A stretch of 38,049 bases of DNA from JBGAQP01 sp044220635. Lineage in GTDB: Bacteria > Pseudomonadota > Gammaproteobacteria > Burkholderiales > Usitatibacteraceae. The notes beneath the pieces were generated by a model. That model saw only the letters and a list, made by a program, of their open reading frames with translations. It ran no database searches and was not told where the DNA came from. Numbering within the stretch: the first letter of the stretch is position 1; each line of letters starts with the position of its first letter. The stretch lies in contig JBGAQP010000030.1 in the NCBI GenBank assembly GCA_044220635.1, forward strand, positions 1 to 38,049. The letters are read 5' to 3'. The position numbers were made by a program, and so were the translations under genes. Of this stretch, positions 1-8,011 are shown one piece after another.

Positions 1-312
1 GAGCTCGCTTACGCGCCGGGTAGAGCTCGCTTACGCTCGGGGCGCGCGCTCGCCCCGCTCGAGCCCGGCACCGAGCTCGTGCGCTCGCCCATGGCGGGCA
101 CCGTCTACCGCTCGCCGCTGCCCGGGTCCCCGCACTTCGTCGATCCCGGCAGCCGCGTCGAGCCCGACACCATCGTGTGCATCGTCGAGGTGATGAAGCT
201 CATGAACTCCATCCCCGCGGGCCACGCGGGGGTGGTGAGCCACGTCCTCGTCGAGAACGCCCAGCCCGTGGAACCCGGGCAGCCCCTCTTCGCCATCCGC
301 ACCGCGCCATGA
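1..312 (+). CDS. Biotin carboxyl carrier protein, C-terminal biotinyl domain (5' end outside window)
   Basis: The protein carries covalently bound biotin and shuttles carboxylate between a biotin carboxylase and the carboxyltransferase encoded next. The frame is open from base 1. Its C-terminal part is an AccB-type biotinyl domain: an RSPMAGTVYRSP strand, then CIVEVMKLMN with the biotin-accepting lysine codon at 196-198, then an ending of the type GQPLFAI. The usual motif is EAMKMMN; EVMKLMN is a mild variant. A GTG at 79 could start a stand-alone 77-residue carrier, but the upstream residues (PLEPGTELV) read like the usual AccB linker, so I treat the gene as cut by the window edge. It overlaps the next gene by ATGA. 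A biotin carboxylase gene is expected just upstream (inference). Confidence 0.85.
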   Translation, partial: ELAYAPGRARLRSGRALAPLEPGTELVRSPMAGTVYRSPLPGSPHFVDPGSRVEPDTIVCIVEVMKLMNSIPAGHAGVVSHVLVENAQPVEPGQPLFAIRTAP

Positions 313-1775
313 GCCGCCGCCCCGCCCCCAAACGCCGCATGCGCTTCGTGGACCTGACGCTGCGGGACGCCCACCAGTGCCTGTGGTCCACGCGCATGAC
401 GAGCGCGATGATGTCGCCCATCCTCTCCACGCTCGACCGCATCGGCTACGACGCGATCAACGTGATGGGAGGCGCCGTCTTCGACGTGTGCGTCCGGTTC
501 CTCCACGAGAACCCGTGGCGGCGCGTGCAGATGCTCTGCGAGCGGCTCGCCACGCCCGTGGACGCGCTTACCCGCGGCCAGAGCCTCTACACCTTCGAGC
601 TCTTCCCCGACGACATCGTCGAGCTCAATTCCCACGTGCTCGCGCGCCTGGGCGTGAAGATCCTCACCGTCTACGACGCGTTGAACGACAACCGCAACGT
701 CGAGAGTTCCATCCGCTCCGGCAAGGCCGCGGGCATGGAGGTGAACGGGTGGATGACCTACACCCTGAGCCCGGTGCACACGGACGAGTACTACGCCGAG
801 CGCACACGCGAGCTCGTGGCGATGGGCTGCGACTACCTGTGCGTGAAGGACCCCACGGGCCTGCTCACGCCGGACCGCGGCCGGACGCTCTTTCCCGCGA
901 TCATGGCGGCCGCGAAGGGCGTGCCGCTGCAGCTTCATTCGCACTGCCAGTCGGGCCTCGCCCCCGAGGTGTATTCGGTCGCGATGCGCGCGGGGTTCGA
1001 GTACGCCTACACGGCGCTGGAGCCGCTGGGCAACGGCGCGTCGCTCCCCACCACGCAGGAGATCCTCCGGCGCGCGAATGCCGAGGGGCTCGCCACGACA
1101 CTCGACGAGGAGGCGATGGCCGAAGCCTCGCGCTGGTTCGAGTGGCTGTGCGTGCGCGAGGGCAAGCCCCGGGGCGTGGTCGCGCGCTACGACCCGAAGC
1201 TCTACGAGCACCAGGTGCCCGGGGGGATGATCTCGAACCTGCGAAGCCAGCTCGCCGCGATGCACCTCGAGCACCGGCTCCCCGAGATCATGGAGGAGGC
1301 CGCGCGCGTGCGCCACGACCTCGGCTACCCGATCGTCGTGAGCCCGTTCGCGCAGTTCATCATCACCCAGTCGGTGCTGAACGTCGTGCAGGGCGAGCGC
1401 TACAGGACGATCCCCGACGAGGTGCGCAAGTACGCCTGCGGCTACTACGGCCGGCTCGCCGCGGAGCCCTCGGCGGAGTTCCTCGAGCGCGCGCGCATCC
1501 GCCCCGAGGAGCGCGTCACCGAGCGACCCGCCGAGCACATCGCGCCGTGGATCCCGGAGCTCCGCGCAAAGCTCGGCCCCGGCGCGGGCGACGAGGACCT
1601 GCTGCTCCACGCCTTCTACGACGAGAAGCTGCTGGCGCCCCTGCGCGACCCCACGCCGGAGTGCGAGGCCGCGACCACGCCGTTGCGCGAGCTCGTGCGC
1701 TGGCTCATGGAGCGCCGGGACATCCAGCGCGCCCGCATCCGCTTCGCGGGCACCGATCTCACGGTGGCCGCGTGA
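309..1775 (+). CDS. Biotin-dependent carboxyltransferase (PycB/OadA-type, HMGL-like domain)
   Basis: This is the carboxyltransferase subunit that moves carboxylate between carboxybiotin and a 2-oxoacid, as in pyruvate carboxylase B, oxaloacetate decarboxylase alpha or 2-oxoglutarate carboxylase. The 488 residues begin with the family hallmark VDLTLRDAHQ (metal ligand D20). They continue through CVKDPTGLL, where K180 should be the carbamylated lysine, and LHSHCQSG with metal ligands H210 and H212. The C-terminal PYC_OADA domain contains YEHQVPGGMISNL. The protein ends before any biotinyl domain, because biotin sits on the preceding gene product; fused OadA is about 600 residues. The start at 309 is chosen for the ATGA overlap; M11 at 339 is an alternative. 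Substrate direction (carboxylase or decarboxylase) cannot be told from sequence; no Na+ pump beta subunit is seen. Confidence 0.88.
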   Translation: MSRRPAPKRRMRFVDLTLRDAHQCLWSTRMTSAMMSPILSTLDRIGYDAINVMGGAVFDVCVRFLHENPWRRVQMLCERLATPVDALTRGQSLYTFELFPDDIVELNSHVLARLGVKILTVYDALNDNRNVESSIRSGKAAGMEVNGWMTYTLSPVHTDEYYAERTRELVAMGCDYLCVKDPTGLLTPDRGRTLFPAIMAAAKGVPLQLHSHCQSGLAPEVYSVAMRAGFEYAYTALEPLGNGASLPTTQEILRRANAEGLATTLDEEAMAEASRWFEWLCVREGKPRGVVARYDPKLYEHQVPGGMISNLRSQLAAMHLEHRLPEIMEEAARVRHDLGYPIVVSPFAQFIITQSVLNVVQGERYRTIPDEVRKYACGYYGRLAAEPSAEFLERARIRPEERVTERPAEHIAPWIPELRAKLGPGAGDEDLLLHAFYDEKLLAPLRDPTPECEAATTPLRELVRWLMERRDIQRARIRFAGTDLTVAA

Positions 1776-2569
1776 GCGTCGCGCGCGAGCGGGAGGACGC
1801 GGCGGGCGCGGTGCCCAAGGCGCTGCGCGTGCTCGAGGAGGTCGCCGCGCGCCGCCGCCCGCTCGCGATCGCCGAGATCGCCGCCGCGCTCGACCTCCCG
1901 CAGCCCACCGCGCACCGTATCGTGGGCACCCTCGAGCGCCTGGGCTTCCTCGGCCGCGAGCCGGGGCGCCGGCGCGTCGTCGAGGGGCCGCGCCTCGTGC
2001 GCCTCGGGCTCGATGCGCTGCAGACCGCGGCGGGTTCGGGCGCGCGCCACGCGATCCTCGAGGCCCTCGCGAGGAAGACCGGGGAATCGTGCAACCTCGG
2101 CGCGGTCGCGAACGGCGAGGTCGTGTACATCGACCGCGTGGAGTCGCAATGGCCGCTGGGCCTTCGCTTCGAGGCCGGCAGCCGCGTGCCGCTGCACTGC
2201 ACCTCGATCGGCAAGCTCCTGCTCGCGCAGATGCCCGAGCCGATGCTGGAAGCGCACGTCGCCCGCGGCTCGCTCGCGCGCTACACGGCGACGACGATCA
2301 CCGACCCCCGGAAGCTGCGCGCCGAGCTCGCGCGCATCCGCCGCCAGGGCTACTCGATCGACAACCAGGAGTTCATGTCCGGGGTCGTGTGCCTCGCCGT
2401 GCCGGTGCCCGGGCCGCGCGACGGCTCGCCCGTCGTGGGGCTCGCGATCTCGGCCGCCCAGGCGCGGCTCACGCTCGCGGCCGCCAAGCGCTTCCTGCCC
2501 GACCTGCGCGCGGCGGCCGCGGCGATCGCCCGCGAACTCGCCGAGGAGGGCGAGGGCGCACGAACCTGA
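1772..2569 (+). CDS. IclR-family transcriptional regulator
   Basis: This is a 265-residue DNA-binding regulator, probably responding to a small organic acid handled by the neighbours. The N-terminal winged helix-turn-helix (about residues 12-65) includes IAEIAAALDLPQPTAHRIVGT, followed by the IclR effector domain (about 80-255) with the typical LHCTSIGKLLLA segment and GLAISAA near the end. The GTG start at 1772 overlaps the carboxyltransferase stop (GTGA), so it is translationally coupled to the gene before it. Length is normal for the family. IclR proteins commonly control adjacent catabolic or transport genes; that it governs the operon at 2626-14266 is inference from position. Confidence 0.9.
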   Translation: MSVAREREDAAGAVPKALRVLEEVAARRRPLAIAEIAAALDLPQPTAHRIVGTLERLGFLGREPGRRRVVEGPRLVRLGLDALQTAAGSGARHAILEALARKTGESCNLGAVANGEVVYIDRVESQWPLGLRFEAGSRVPLHCTSIGKLLLAQMPEPMLEAHVARGSLARYTATTITDPRKLRAELARIRRQGYSIDNQEFMSGVVCLAVPVPGPRDGSPVVGLAISAAQARLTLAAAKRFLPDLRAAAAAIARELAEEGEGART

Positions 2570-2625
2570 AGCAGCGAAGCACCCGGGATGAAGGTCCCGG
2601 TCCGACACAAGAGAAGGAGGAGACC

Positions 2626-3876
2626 ATGAAGAGGCAACTGATCGCAGCGCTCGTCGCGCTCGCCGCGGCGCTGCCGCTGCAAGCGCAGCAGAAGTTCACG
2701 GACTGGGGCTGGCCGCTCCCGTACGAGAAGGTGTCCGCCAAGAGCGTGAAGTGGCTCCAGGACAAGGGCTGGTGGCCCGTGCAGGTCGCCTTCCAGGCGC
2801 CCTGGTCGGGCCAGAACACGGTCAACATCGTGATGGACCGGCAGGGGCTGCTCGCGAGCCGCGGGATCGAGACGAAGTTCCAGGCCTTCCCCTCGGGGCC
2901 AGCGATCAACGAGGTCGTGGTCTCCGCGCGCTTCCAGGCGGGGAACGGGGGCAACTTCCCGTTCACCTCGCTCCTCGACAAGAACATCCCGGTGAAGGCG
3001 ATCGCGATCCAGAGCCCGAACCTGCTGCACGCCCTGGTCGTCCCGCCGGATTCCCCCGTGAAGACCATCAAGGACCTCAAGGGGTCGAACCCCCCCGCGA
3101 CCATCGGCATCGTCACCGGCTCGTCGGCGGAGTTCTACTTCCAGATGGCGATGCAGCTGAACGGCATCGAGGCCGGGAAGGACGTGATCCTCAAGAACAT
3201 GCCCCCGGGCGAGCAGATGGCGCTCCCGAAGGGCATCGCGGGCGTCGTGCCCTGGGATCCCACGCCGACGATGATGGTCGACGAGCGCAAGAACGGGCGC
3301 ATCGCGGACTCGATCTTCCCCTACAACATGTACGAGGGGCAGTTCTACCTGCGCGCCGAGATCGTCGAGAACGCGCCGGACGTGGCGCAGGCGTTCTCCG
3401 ACGCCTTCGCCGAGGCCACGCTCTGGATCCGGCTCAACCCGGAGAAGGCCGCGGCGCTCCAGTCCGAGGACCCGAACCTCAAGAACTTCTCGAAGGAGAT
3501 CCTCCTGCAGCAGGTGAAGGCGTACAACAACCTGTACAAGCCCACCTACATCTACCCGCACGCGCAGTTCTGGGGTGCGGTGAACGAGACGATCTTCAAC
3601 TGGCTCCACGGCCAGAAGCGCATCACGCGCCCGCTCAAGGCGAGCGACTTCGCCGCCGCGGTGGACGAGCGCTTCATGAAGCGCACCTTCGAGAAGCTCG
3701 GCTGGGCGGTGCCGAAGCAGCCGCCGTTCATCCCCGCGGGGTGGAAGGGCGACCCCGGCAAGCCGCCGTTCCCCGAGTACATCCACGCGATCAACACGAA
3801 GCAGCCGCAGCCCTTCCCCGAGAAGGGCGACCTCGTGAAGGCGTGGTCGTTCGGGGGCAAGTCCTTCGCGCCCTGA
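2626..3876 (+). CDS. ABC transporter substrate-binding protein, SsuA/TauA/NMT1-like
   Basis: This is the periplasmic solute receptor of the ABC importer formed with the next two genes. It has a Sec signal peptide (MKRQLIAALVALAAALPLQA, cleavage expected after about residue 20). The NMT1/SsuA-like fold shows in the VNIVMDRQGLLASRGI segment, the VKTIKDLKGS hinge and the GIVTGSSAEF ligand-loop region. At 416 residues it is about 80 longer than ordinary SsuA or TauA proteins (320-340), with an extra C-terminal stretch rich in Pro, Lys and Phe. A strong Shine-Dalgarno (AAGGAGGAG, about 2614-2622) precedes the ATG at 2626 after a 56-base gap from the IclR gene. The family binds nitrate, sulfonates, taurine, pyrimidine precursors or aromatic acids; the ligand here is unknown. 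Confidence 0.85.
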   Translation: MKRQLIAALVALAAALPLQAQQKFTDWGWPLPYEKVSAKSVKWLQDKGWWPVQVAFQAPWSGQNTVNIVMDRQGLLASRGIETKFQAFPSGPAINEVVVSARFQAGNGGNFPFTSLLDKNIPVKAIAIQSPNLLHALVVPPDSPVKTIKDLKGSNPPATIGIVTGSSAEFYFQMAMQLNGIEAGKDVILKNMPPGEQMALPKGIAGVVPWDPTPTMMVDERKNGRIADSIFPYNMYEGQFYLRAEIVENAPDVAQAFSDAFAEATLWIRLNPEKAAALQSEDPNLKNFSKEILLQQVKAYNNLYKPTYIYPHAQFWGAVNETIFNWLHGQKRITRPLKASDFAAAVDERFMKRTFEKLGWAVPKQPPFIPAGWKGDPGKPPFPEYIHAINTKQPQPFPEKGDLVKAWSFGGKSFAP

Positions 3877-3883
3877 GCCGCAC

Positions 3884-4654
3884 TTGGCCTCCCCGGTCCT
3901 CGCGCGCGCGACGAACCTCGGCCTGCTCGCCGCGGTCGTCGCCGCGTGGTGGGCCGTGAGCACCTACGTGCTCGACAAGAGCACGCGCGCGCTCCTGCCG
4001 CCGCCGCAGGACATCGTGACGGCGGCCTGGGAGCTCGCGCGCTCCGGGGACCTTTGGCGCCACTTCCGGGACAGCATCAAGCGGGAGTTCGTCGCCTTCC
4101 TCTGGGCGACTTCCGCGATCCCGCTGGGCATCGCGATGGGCTGGTGGAAGGCGGTGGAGCGCCAGGTCGATCCGCTGGTCGAGGTGCTGCGCCCGATCCC
4201 CCCGCTCGCGTGGATCCCGCTCTCGATCCTCTGGTTCGGGGTGGGCGACACGCAGAACCAGTTCATCATCTTCCTCGGCTGCTTCTTCCCGATCCTCGTG
4301 AACACGATCGCGGGCGTGAAGGGCGTGGAGCCCAACCTCGTGCGCGCCGCGCGCTGCCTCGGCGCGGGCGAGGCGCGCATCCTCTGGCGCGTCGTGCTGC
4401 GCGCGGCCTTTCCGCAGATCATCACGGGTGTGCGCGTGGGCCTCGGCGTCGGGTGGATGGCCCTGGTCGCCGCGGAGCTCGTGGGCGCCAACACGGGGCT
4501 CGGGTTCCTCATCAACGACGCGCGCACGGTGCTGCGGACCGACCAGGTGATCGTCGGCATGGCCACCATCGGCGTCGTGGGGCTCGCGATCGACCGCGCG
4601 ATCCGCGCGGCCGTGGCGCGCCTGATGCCCTGGTCGCAGGCAATGAGCCGGTGA
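3884..4654 (+). CDS. ABC transporter permease, SsuC/TauC-like
   Basis: This is an inner-membrane permease subunit of 256 residues with about six hydrophobic segments. The first (LGLLAAVVAAWWAVSTYV) follows the N-terminus directly. The binding-protein-dependent transport domain shows the cytoplasmic EAA-type loop AARCLGAGEARILWRVVL followed by AAFPQIITGVRVGLG, which docks the ATPase. The start is TTG at 3884, seven bases after the receptor gene's stop. There is no good Shine-Dalgarno, but it is the only start after an in-frame stop at 3836-3838 that keeps the first membrane helix. It is coupled to the ATPase by a GTGA overlap. It belongs to the nitrate/sulfonate/taurine subfamily (established by family resemblance). 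Confidence 0.9.
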   Translation: MASPVLARATNLGLLAAVVAAWWAVSTYVLDKSTRALLPPPQDIVTAAWELARSGDLWRHFRDSIKREFVAFLWATSAIPLGIAMGWWKAVERQVDPLVEVLRPIPPLAWIPLSILWFGVGDTQNQFIIFLGCFFPILVNTIAGVKGVEPNLVRAARCLGAGEARILWRVVLRAAFPQIITGVRVGLGVGWMALVAAELVGANTGLGFLINDARTVLRTDQVIVGMATIGVVGLAIDRAIRAAVARLMPWSQAMSR

Positions 4655-5433
4655 GTGCCGTCACGATCTCGGGCGTGGGCAAGGTCTTCCCCGGCCACGG
4701 CGCGGGCGACGAGCCCGTGCAGGCGCTCGACGCCGTGAGCTTCCGCGTGGCCGACCGCGAGTTCTGCTCGCTGCTCGGCCACAGCGGCTGCGGGAAGACG
4801 ACGCTGCTCATGCTGCTCGCGGGCTTCGAGCAGCCCACGGCGGGCGAGATCCTCGTGGATGACCGGCCCGTGGGCGCGCCCGCGTGGCAGCGCACCGTGG
4901 TCTTCCAGGACTACGCGCTCTTTCCGTGGATGACGGTGGAAGCGAACATCGCCTTCGGCCTCGAGATGAAGAACGTGCCCGAGGCGAGGCGCCGCGAGGT
5001 CGTGCGGCACAACATCGAGCTCGTGGGACTCAAGGGTTTCGAGCGCCGCTACCCGCACCAGCTCTCGGGGGGCATGAAGCAGCGCGTGTCCATCGCGCGG
5101 GCGCTCGCCGTGGACCCCGAGGTGCTGCTGATGGACGAGCCCTTCGCCGCGCTCGACGCCCAGAACCGCTCGCGGATGCAGGAGGAGATGGGCCGCATCC
5201 TCGCCTCCGACGATCCGGCCGTCCGCAAGACCATGGTGCTCGTCACCCACAGCATCGAGGAGGCGATCCTGCTCTCCGACCACATCGTCGTGCTCACGCG
5301 CCGGCCGGGCCGCGTCAAGGCGGAGATCCGCGTCGATCTGCCGCGGCCCCGCAGCGAGGCCGACCCGGAATTCATCCGGCTCCGCCAGCGCATCCGCGAC
5401 CTCATCCACGACGAGTTCGAGGTCGAGACATGA
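4651..5433 (+). CDS. ABC transporter ATP-binding protein, SsuB/TauB-like
   Basis: This 260-residue ATPase powers the importer encoded by the two preceding genes. All nucleotide-binding motifs are visible in order: Walker A GHSGCGKTT (about 43-51), the Q-loop in VVFQDYALFPW, signature LSGGMKQR, Walker B VLLMDEPF with the D-loop AALDAQ, and the H-loop VTHS. The start is GTG at 4651, overlapping the permease stop, and the end overlaps the SDR gene by ATGA. This tight chain implies one transcript. Best family match is the taurine/aliphatic sulfonate/nitrate branch, but NMT1-type importers of other compounds share the same ATPase type. Confidence 0.93.
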   Translation: MSAVTISGVGKVFPGHGAGDEPVQALDAVSFRVADREFCSLLGHSGCGKTTLLMLLAGFEQPTAGEILVDDRPVGAPAWQRTVVFQDYALFPWMTVEANIAFGLEMKNVPEARRREVVRHNIELVGLKGFERRYPHQLSGGMKQRVSIARALAVDPEVLLMDEPFAALDAQNRSRMQEEMGRILASDDPAVRKTMVLVTHSIEEAILLSDHIVVLTRRPGRVKAEIRVDLPRPRSEADPEFIRLRQRIRDLIHDEFEVET

Positions 5434-6140
5434 GCGCGCTCGCGGGCAAGGTGGCCCTCGTCACCGGGAGCGCGCGCGGCATCGGTGCCGCGATCGCGGA
5501 TCTCTTCGCCGCGGAGGGCTGCAAGGTAGTGCGAGGCGACATCCTCTCGAAGCCGGGGGTGGAGCCGCTGGATGTGACCGACCGCGCTTCCGTCGCCGCG
5601 GCGATGGCGCGCATCGCTTCCGCCCACGGCGGCCTCGACATCCTCGTGAACAACGCCGGGCTCATCGTCTCCGGGCCCCCCGAGGCCACTTCCGGCGAGG
5701 AGTGGGACCGGCTGGTCGCCGTGAACCTCACCGGCGCCTTCAACTGCATCCAGGCGGCGCTGCCGCTGATGGCGGGACGGCCGGGGGCGGCGATCGTCAA
5801 CATCGCCTCCGTTTCCGCGGAGAAGGGGGGAGGAGCGATCGGCAACGTCTGGTACGGCGCGACCAAGGCGGGCGTGGTGGCGATCACCAAGGGCCTCGGG
5901 CGAGATTTCGCCGCGCGCGGCATCCGCGTGAACGCGATCGCGCCGGCGCTCCTCGACACCGACATGACGCGCCCCTATCTCACGCCGGAAGTCCGCAAGC
6001 GCGTGCTCGGGCGCATCCCGATGGGGCGCATGGCCGAGCGCGAGGACATCGCGCGCCTCGCGCTCTTCCTCGTCTCCGACGCCTCCGCCTTCGTGACCGG
6101 AGAGACCGTGGCCTGCGACGGTGGATTCCTTCGCGCCTGA
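5430..6140 (+). CDS. Short-chain dehydrogenase/reductase (classical SDR, FabG-like)
   Basis: This is a cytoplasmic NAD(P)-dependent oxidoreductase of 236 residues. The nucleotide motif TGSARGIG lies at about 13-20 and NNAG follows; the catalytic set is the Ser in VNIASVS plus YGATK (Tyr and Lys). The usual C-terminal signature VTGETVACDGG is present. It starts with ATG at 5430, overlapping the ABC ATPase stop. In this context it probably oxidises or reduces an alcohol/aldehyde intermediate of the operon's substrate, for example a hydroxy acid or a 2-carbon sulfo-alcohol (inference). SDRs of this length are too diverse for a specific assignment from sequence alone. Confidence 0.88.
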   Translation: MSALAGKVALVTGSARGIGAAIADLFAAEGCKVVRGDILSKPGVEPLDVTDRASVAAAMARIASAHGGLDILVNNAGLIVSGPPEATSGEEWDRLVAVNLTGAFNCIQAALPLMAGRPGAAIVNIASVSAEKGGGAIGNVWYGATKAGVVAITKGLGRDFAARGIRVNAIAPALLDTDMTRPYLTPEVRKRVLGRIPMGRMAEREDIARLALFLVSDASAFVTGETVACDGGFLRA

Positions 6141-6852
6141 AATGCTCGCGCTCGCCGCGGCCGTCGCCGCCGTCGCCGGGGTGATCCGCGGCATCACCGG
6201 CTTCGGCGGCGCGCTCGTGATGTCGCCGCCGCTCGCCCTCCTGCTCGGGCCGCTCGCCGCCGTCCCCGTGGTCCTGCTCCTCGAGTCGCTCGCCGCCGCG
6301 CCCATGCTCGTGCAGACCCGGGGGCTGGTGCGCTGGGGCGTGATCGGCCCGATCATCGCGGCCGCCTGCGTCACCGTCCCGCTCGGGACCTGGGTCCTCG
6401 TCGCCGCCGATCCCCTCGTGATGCGCCGCGTGATCGCGGCCACGGTGATCGTGTTCTCGCTGCTGCTCCTGCGGGGCTGGCGCTACGCGGGGCCGCAGCG
6501 GCGCGCCACCGGGCTGGGGCTGGGGGCCGTCGCCGGCACGATGGTCGGCGCGACCAGCATGGGCGGCCCGCCGGTGATCCTCTACCTGCTCGCCGGGCCC
6601 GACCGCATCGAGACGACGCGCGCGAACCTCACGTATTTCGTGGGCGCGATCTCGGCGGCGGGCCTCGCGGGGCTGTGGGCGAACGGCGTGCTCACCGGGA
6701 CCTCGGCCGCCCTCGCCGCACTCTTCGCGCCCGGCTACTACGGGGGCATGGTCCTCGGCACGCGCCTCTTCTCGCGCTTCAACGACCGGCGCTTCCGCCA
6801 GTTCACGCTGGTCTTCATGATGCTGGTCGCCGCGGGCATCCTGCTCGCCTAG
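6121..6852 (+). CDS. TSUP-family (TauE/SafE) membrane transporter
   Basis: This is a small inner-membrane anion transporter of the sulfite exporter TauE/SafE family. Two TSUP repeats are visible: GVIRGITGFGGALV near the N-terminus and GTMVGATSMGGPPVILYLL in the middle, each followed by hydrophobic helices, about seven to eight in all. GTG at 6121 gives 243 residues and a 20-base overlap with the SDR gene; ATG at 6142, just after the SDR stop, gives 236 residues and is an equally likely start. Family members export sulfite, sulfoacetate or other sulfur and organic anions. Beside an SsuABC/TauABC-type importer and CoA-linked enzymes it suggests, but does not prove, sulfonate metabolism. Confidence 0.85.
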   Translation: MDSFAPEMLALAAAVAAVAGVIRGITGFGGALVMSPPLALLLGPLAAVPVVLLLESLAAAPMLVQTRGLVRWGVIGPIIAAACVTVPLGTWVLVAADPLVMRRVIAATVIVFSLLLLRGWRYAGPQRRATGLGLGAVAGTMVGATSMGGPPVILYLLAGPDRIETTRANLTYFVGAISAAGLAGLWANGVLTGTSAALAALFAPGYYGGMVLGTRLFSRFNDRRFRQFTLVFMMLVAAGILLA

Positions 6853-6902
6853 CCCGGTGCCGGCGACATGGAAGAGCGAGAAAACGGTACATTGGCGCTT
6901 CG

Positions 6903-6917
6903 CCATCGCGGCGATGG
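6903..6917. promoter_or_regulatory. 15-base palindrome upstream of the first TTT operon, candidate operator
   Basis: The 136-base gap 6853-6988 is the only sizeable gap between 2626 and 14266. It contains CCATCGC-G-GCGATGG, an uninterrupted 7+1+7 dyad. The 1-base centre suits a dimeric protein site better than an RNA hairpin. A weak -10-like TACATT lies at 6888-6893. The adjacent IclR protein is one candidate binder (inference). A Shine-Dalgarno (CGAGGAGA) precedes the next start at 6989. Confidence 0.35.
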
Positions 6918-6988
6918 TCCGCACCGGATCGAACCACGCGGGCGCGAGACCCGCGCAACCCGACTGAACCCCAACGAGGAGACCCGAC

Positions 6989-7951
6989 ATGGATGACCGC
7001 AATTCGAAGCGCCAGGTCCGGCGATCGCTGCTGATCGCCGGATCCACCCTCGCCCTCGCGCCCCGCCTCGCGCTCGCGCAGGAAAAGTATCCGTCGCGGC
7101 CCGTCGAGTTCGTGGTGCCCTGGGGCGCGGGCGGCGGGGCCGACCAGCTCGCGCGCCGGCTGGGCACGCTCCTCGAGAAGGACCTGGGCACCTCGTTCCC
7201 GATCCTCAACATCGCCGGGGCGACGGGGAACACGGGCATGGCGAAGCTCCTCGCCGCGCCGCCCGACGGCCATTCCCTCGCGGTCTTCATCGCCGACACG
7301 CTGGGCACGCTCGCCGGCGGCAAGGGCCGCTACAAGCTCTCGGACCTCGCGCCCCTGGGCGTCATGATCCGCCAGCCGAGCGGGCTCTTCGTGAAGACCG
7401 ACGCGAAGTGGAAGACCTTCGACGAGCTTCTCGCGGACGCGAAGAAGGGCGAGATCAAGGTCGGGATCACCGGCTTCGGCGGCCCCGACGAGATGCACGT
7501 GGTGAAGTTCAACGCGCAGGGCGCGAAGTTCCGCCCGGTGCCCTTCGCGAAACCCGGCGAGCGCTACGCCTCGGTCCTGGGCGGCCACGCCGACGTGGTG
7601 ATCGAGCAGGCGGGCGACGTGCGCTCCTTCCTCGACAGCAAGCAGATGCGCCCCATCGTCTTCTTCGCCGAAAAGCCGCAGACGGGCTACGAGGACATCG
7701 CGCTCGCATCGAAGTACGGCGTGAGCCTCGCGATCAGCCAGTTCCGCGCGATCGTGATGCGCGCCGGCACGGACCCGAAACACGTCGCCGCGATGGCGGC
7801 CGCGATCGACCGGGCCGCGCAGACCGCGGAGTTCAAGAAGTACCTCGCCGACGAGCTCGCCTTCGCCGACAGCTACATCCCCGCGGCGAAGGCCGGCGCC
7901 TTCATCGCCGAGCAGCTCGCGCTGATCGAAGCGAACATGCCCAAGTCCTGA
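6989..7951 (+). CDS. TTT transporter periplasmic substrate-binding protein (TctC/Bug family), system 1
   Basis: This is an extracytoplasmic solute receptor of 320 residues that delivers a carboxylate-type ligand to the TctB/TctA membrane pair encoded next. A twin-arginine-like N-terminus (QVRRSLLIAG) leads a hydrophobic signal ending LALAQ. The Bug-family start of the mature domain, YPSRPVEFVVPWGAGGGADQ, is followed by NIAGATGNTGMAKL and PPDGHSL, the usual ligand-loop segments. The ATG at 6989 is preceded by GAGGAGA. The family binds citrate, tricarballylate, terephthalate, nicotinate and many other acids; the ligand here is unknown. It is the first gene after a gap with a possible operator. 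Confidence 0.92.
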   Translation: MDDRNSKRQVRRSLLIAGSTLALAPRLALAQEKYPSRPVEFVVPWGAGGGADQLARRLGTLLEKDLGTSFPILNIAGATGNTGMAKLLAAPPDGHSLAVFIADTLGTLAGGKGRYKLSDLAPLGVMIRQPSGLFVKTDAKWKTFDELLADAKKGEIKVGITGFGGPDEMHVVKFNAQGAKFRPVPFAKPGERYASVLGGHADVVIEQAGDVRSFLDSKQMRPIVFFAEKPQTGYEDIALASKYGVSLAISQFRAIVMRAGTDPKHVAAMAAAIDRAAQTAEFKKYLADELAFADSYIPAAKAGAFIAEQLALIEANMPKS

Positions 7952-8011
7952 AGCCCCGGGCGCGGCGCGGGGGGACCCTGCCTCGCGCGCCGCCCCGACC
8001 CGATTCCCGCG

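Noticed and set aside
177..308. N-terminal extension of the carboxyltransferase to 177
   Set aside because: The extra residues are an out-of-frame reading of the biotinyl domain; the ATGA overlap start at 309 fits the family N-terminus.
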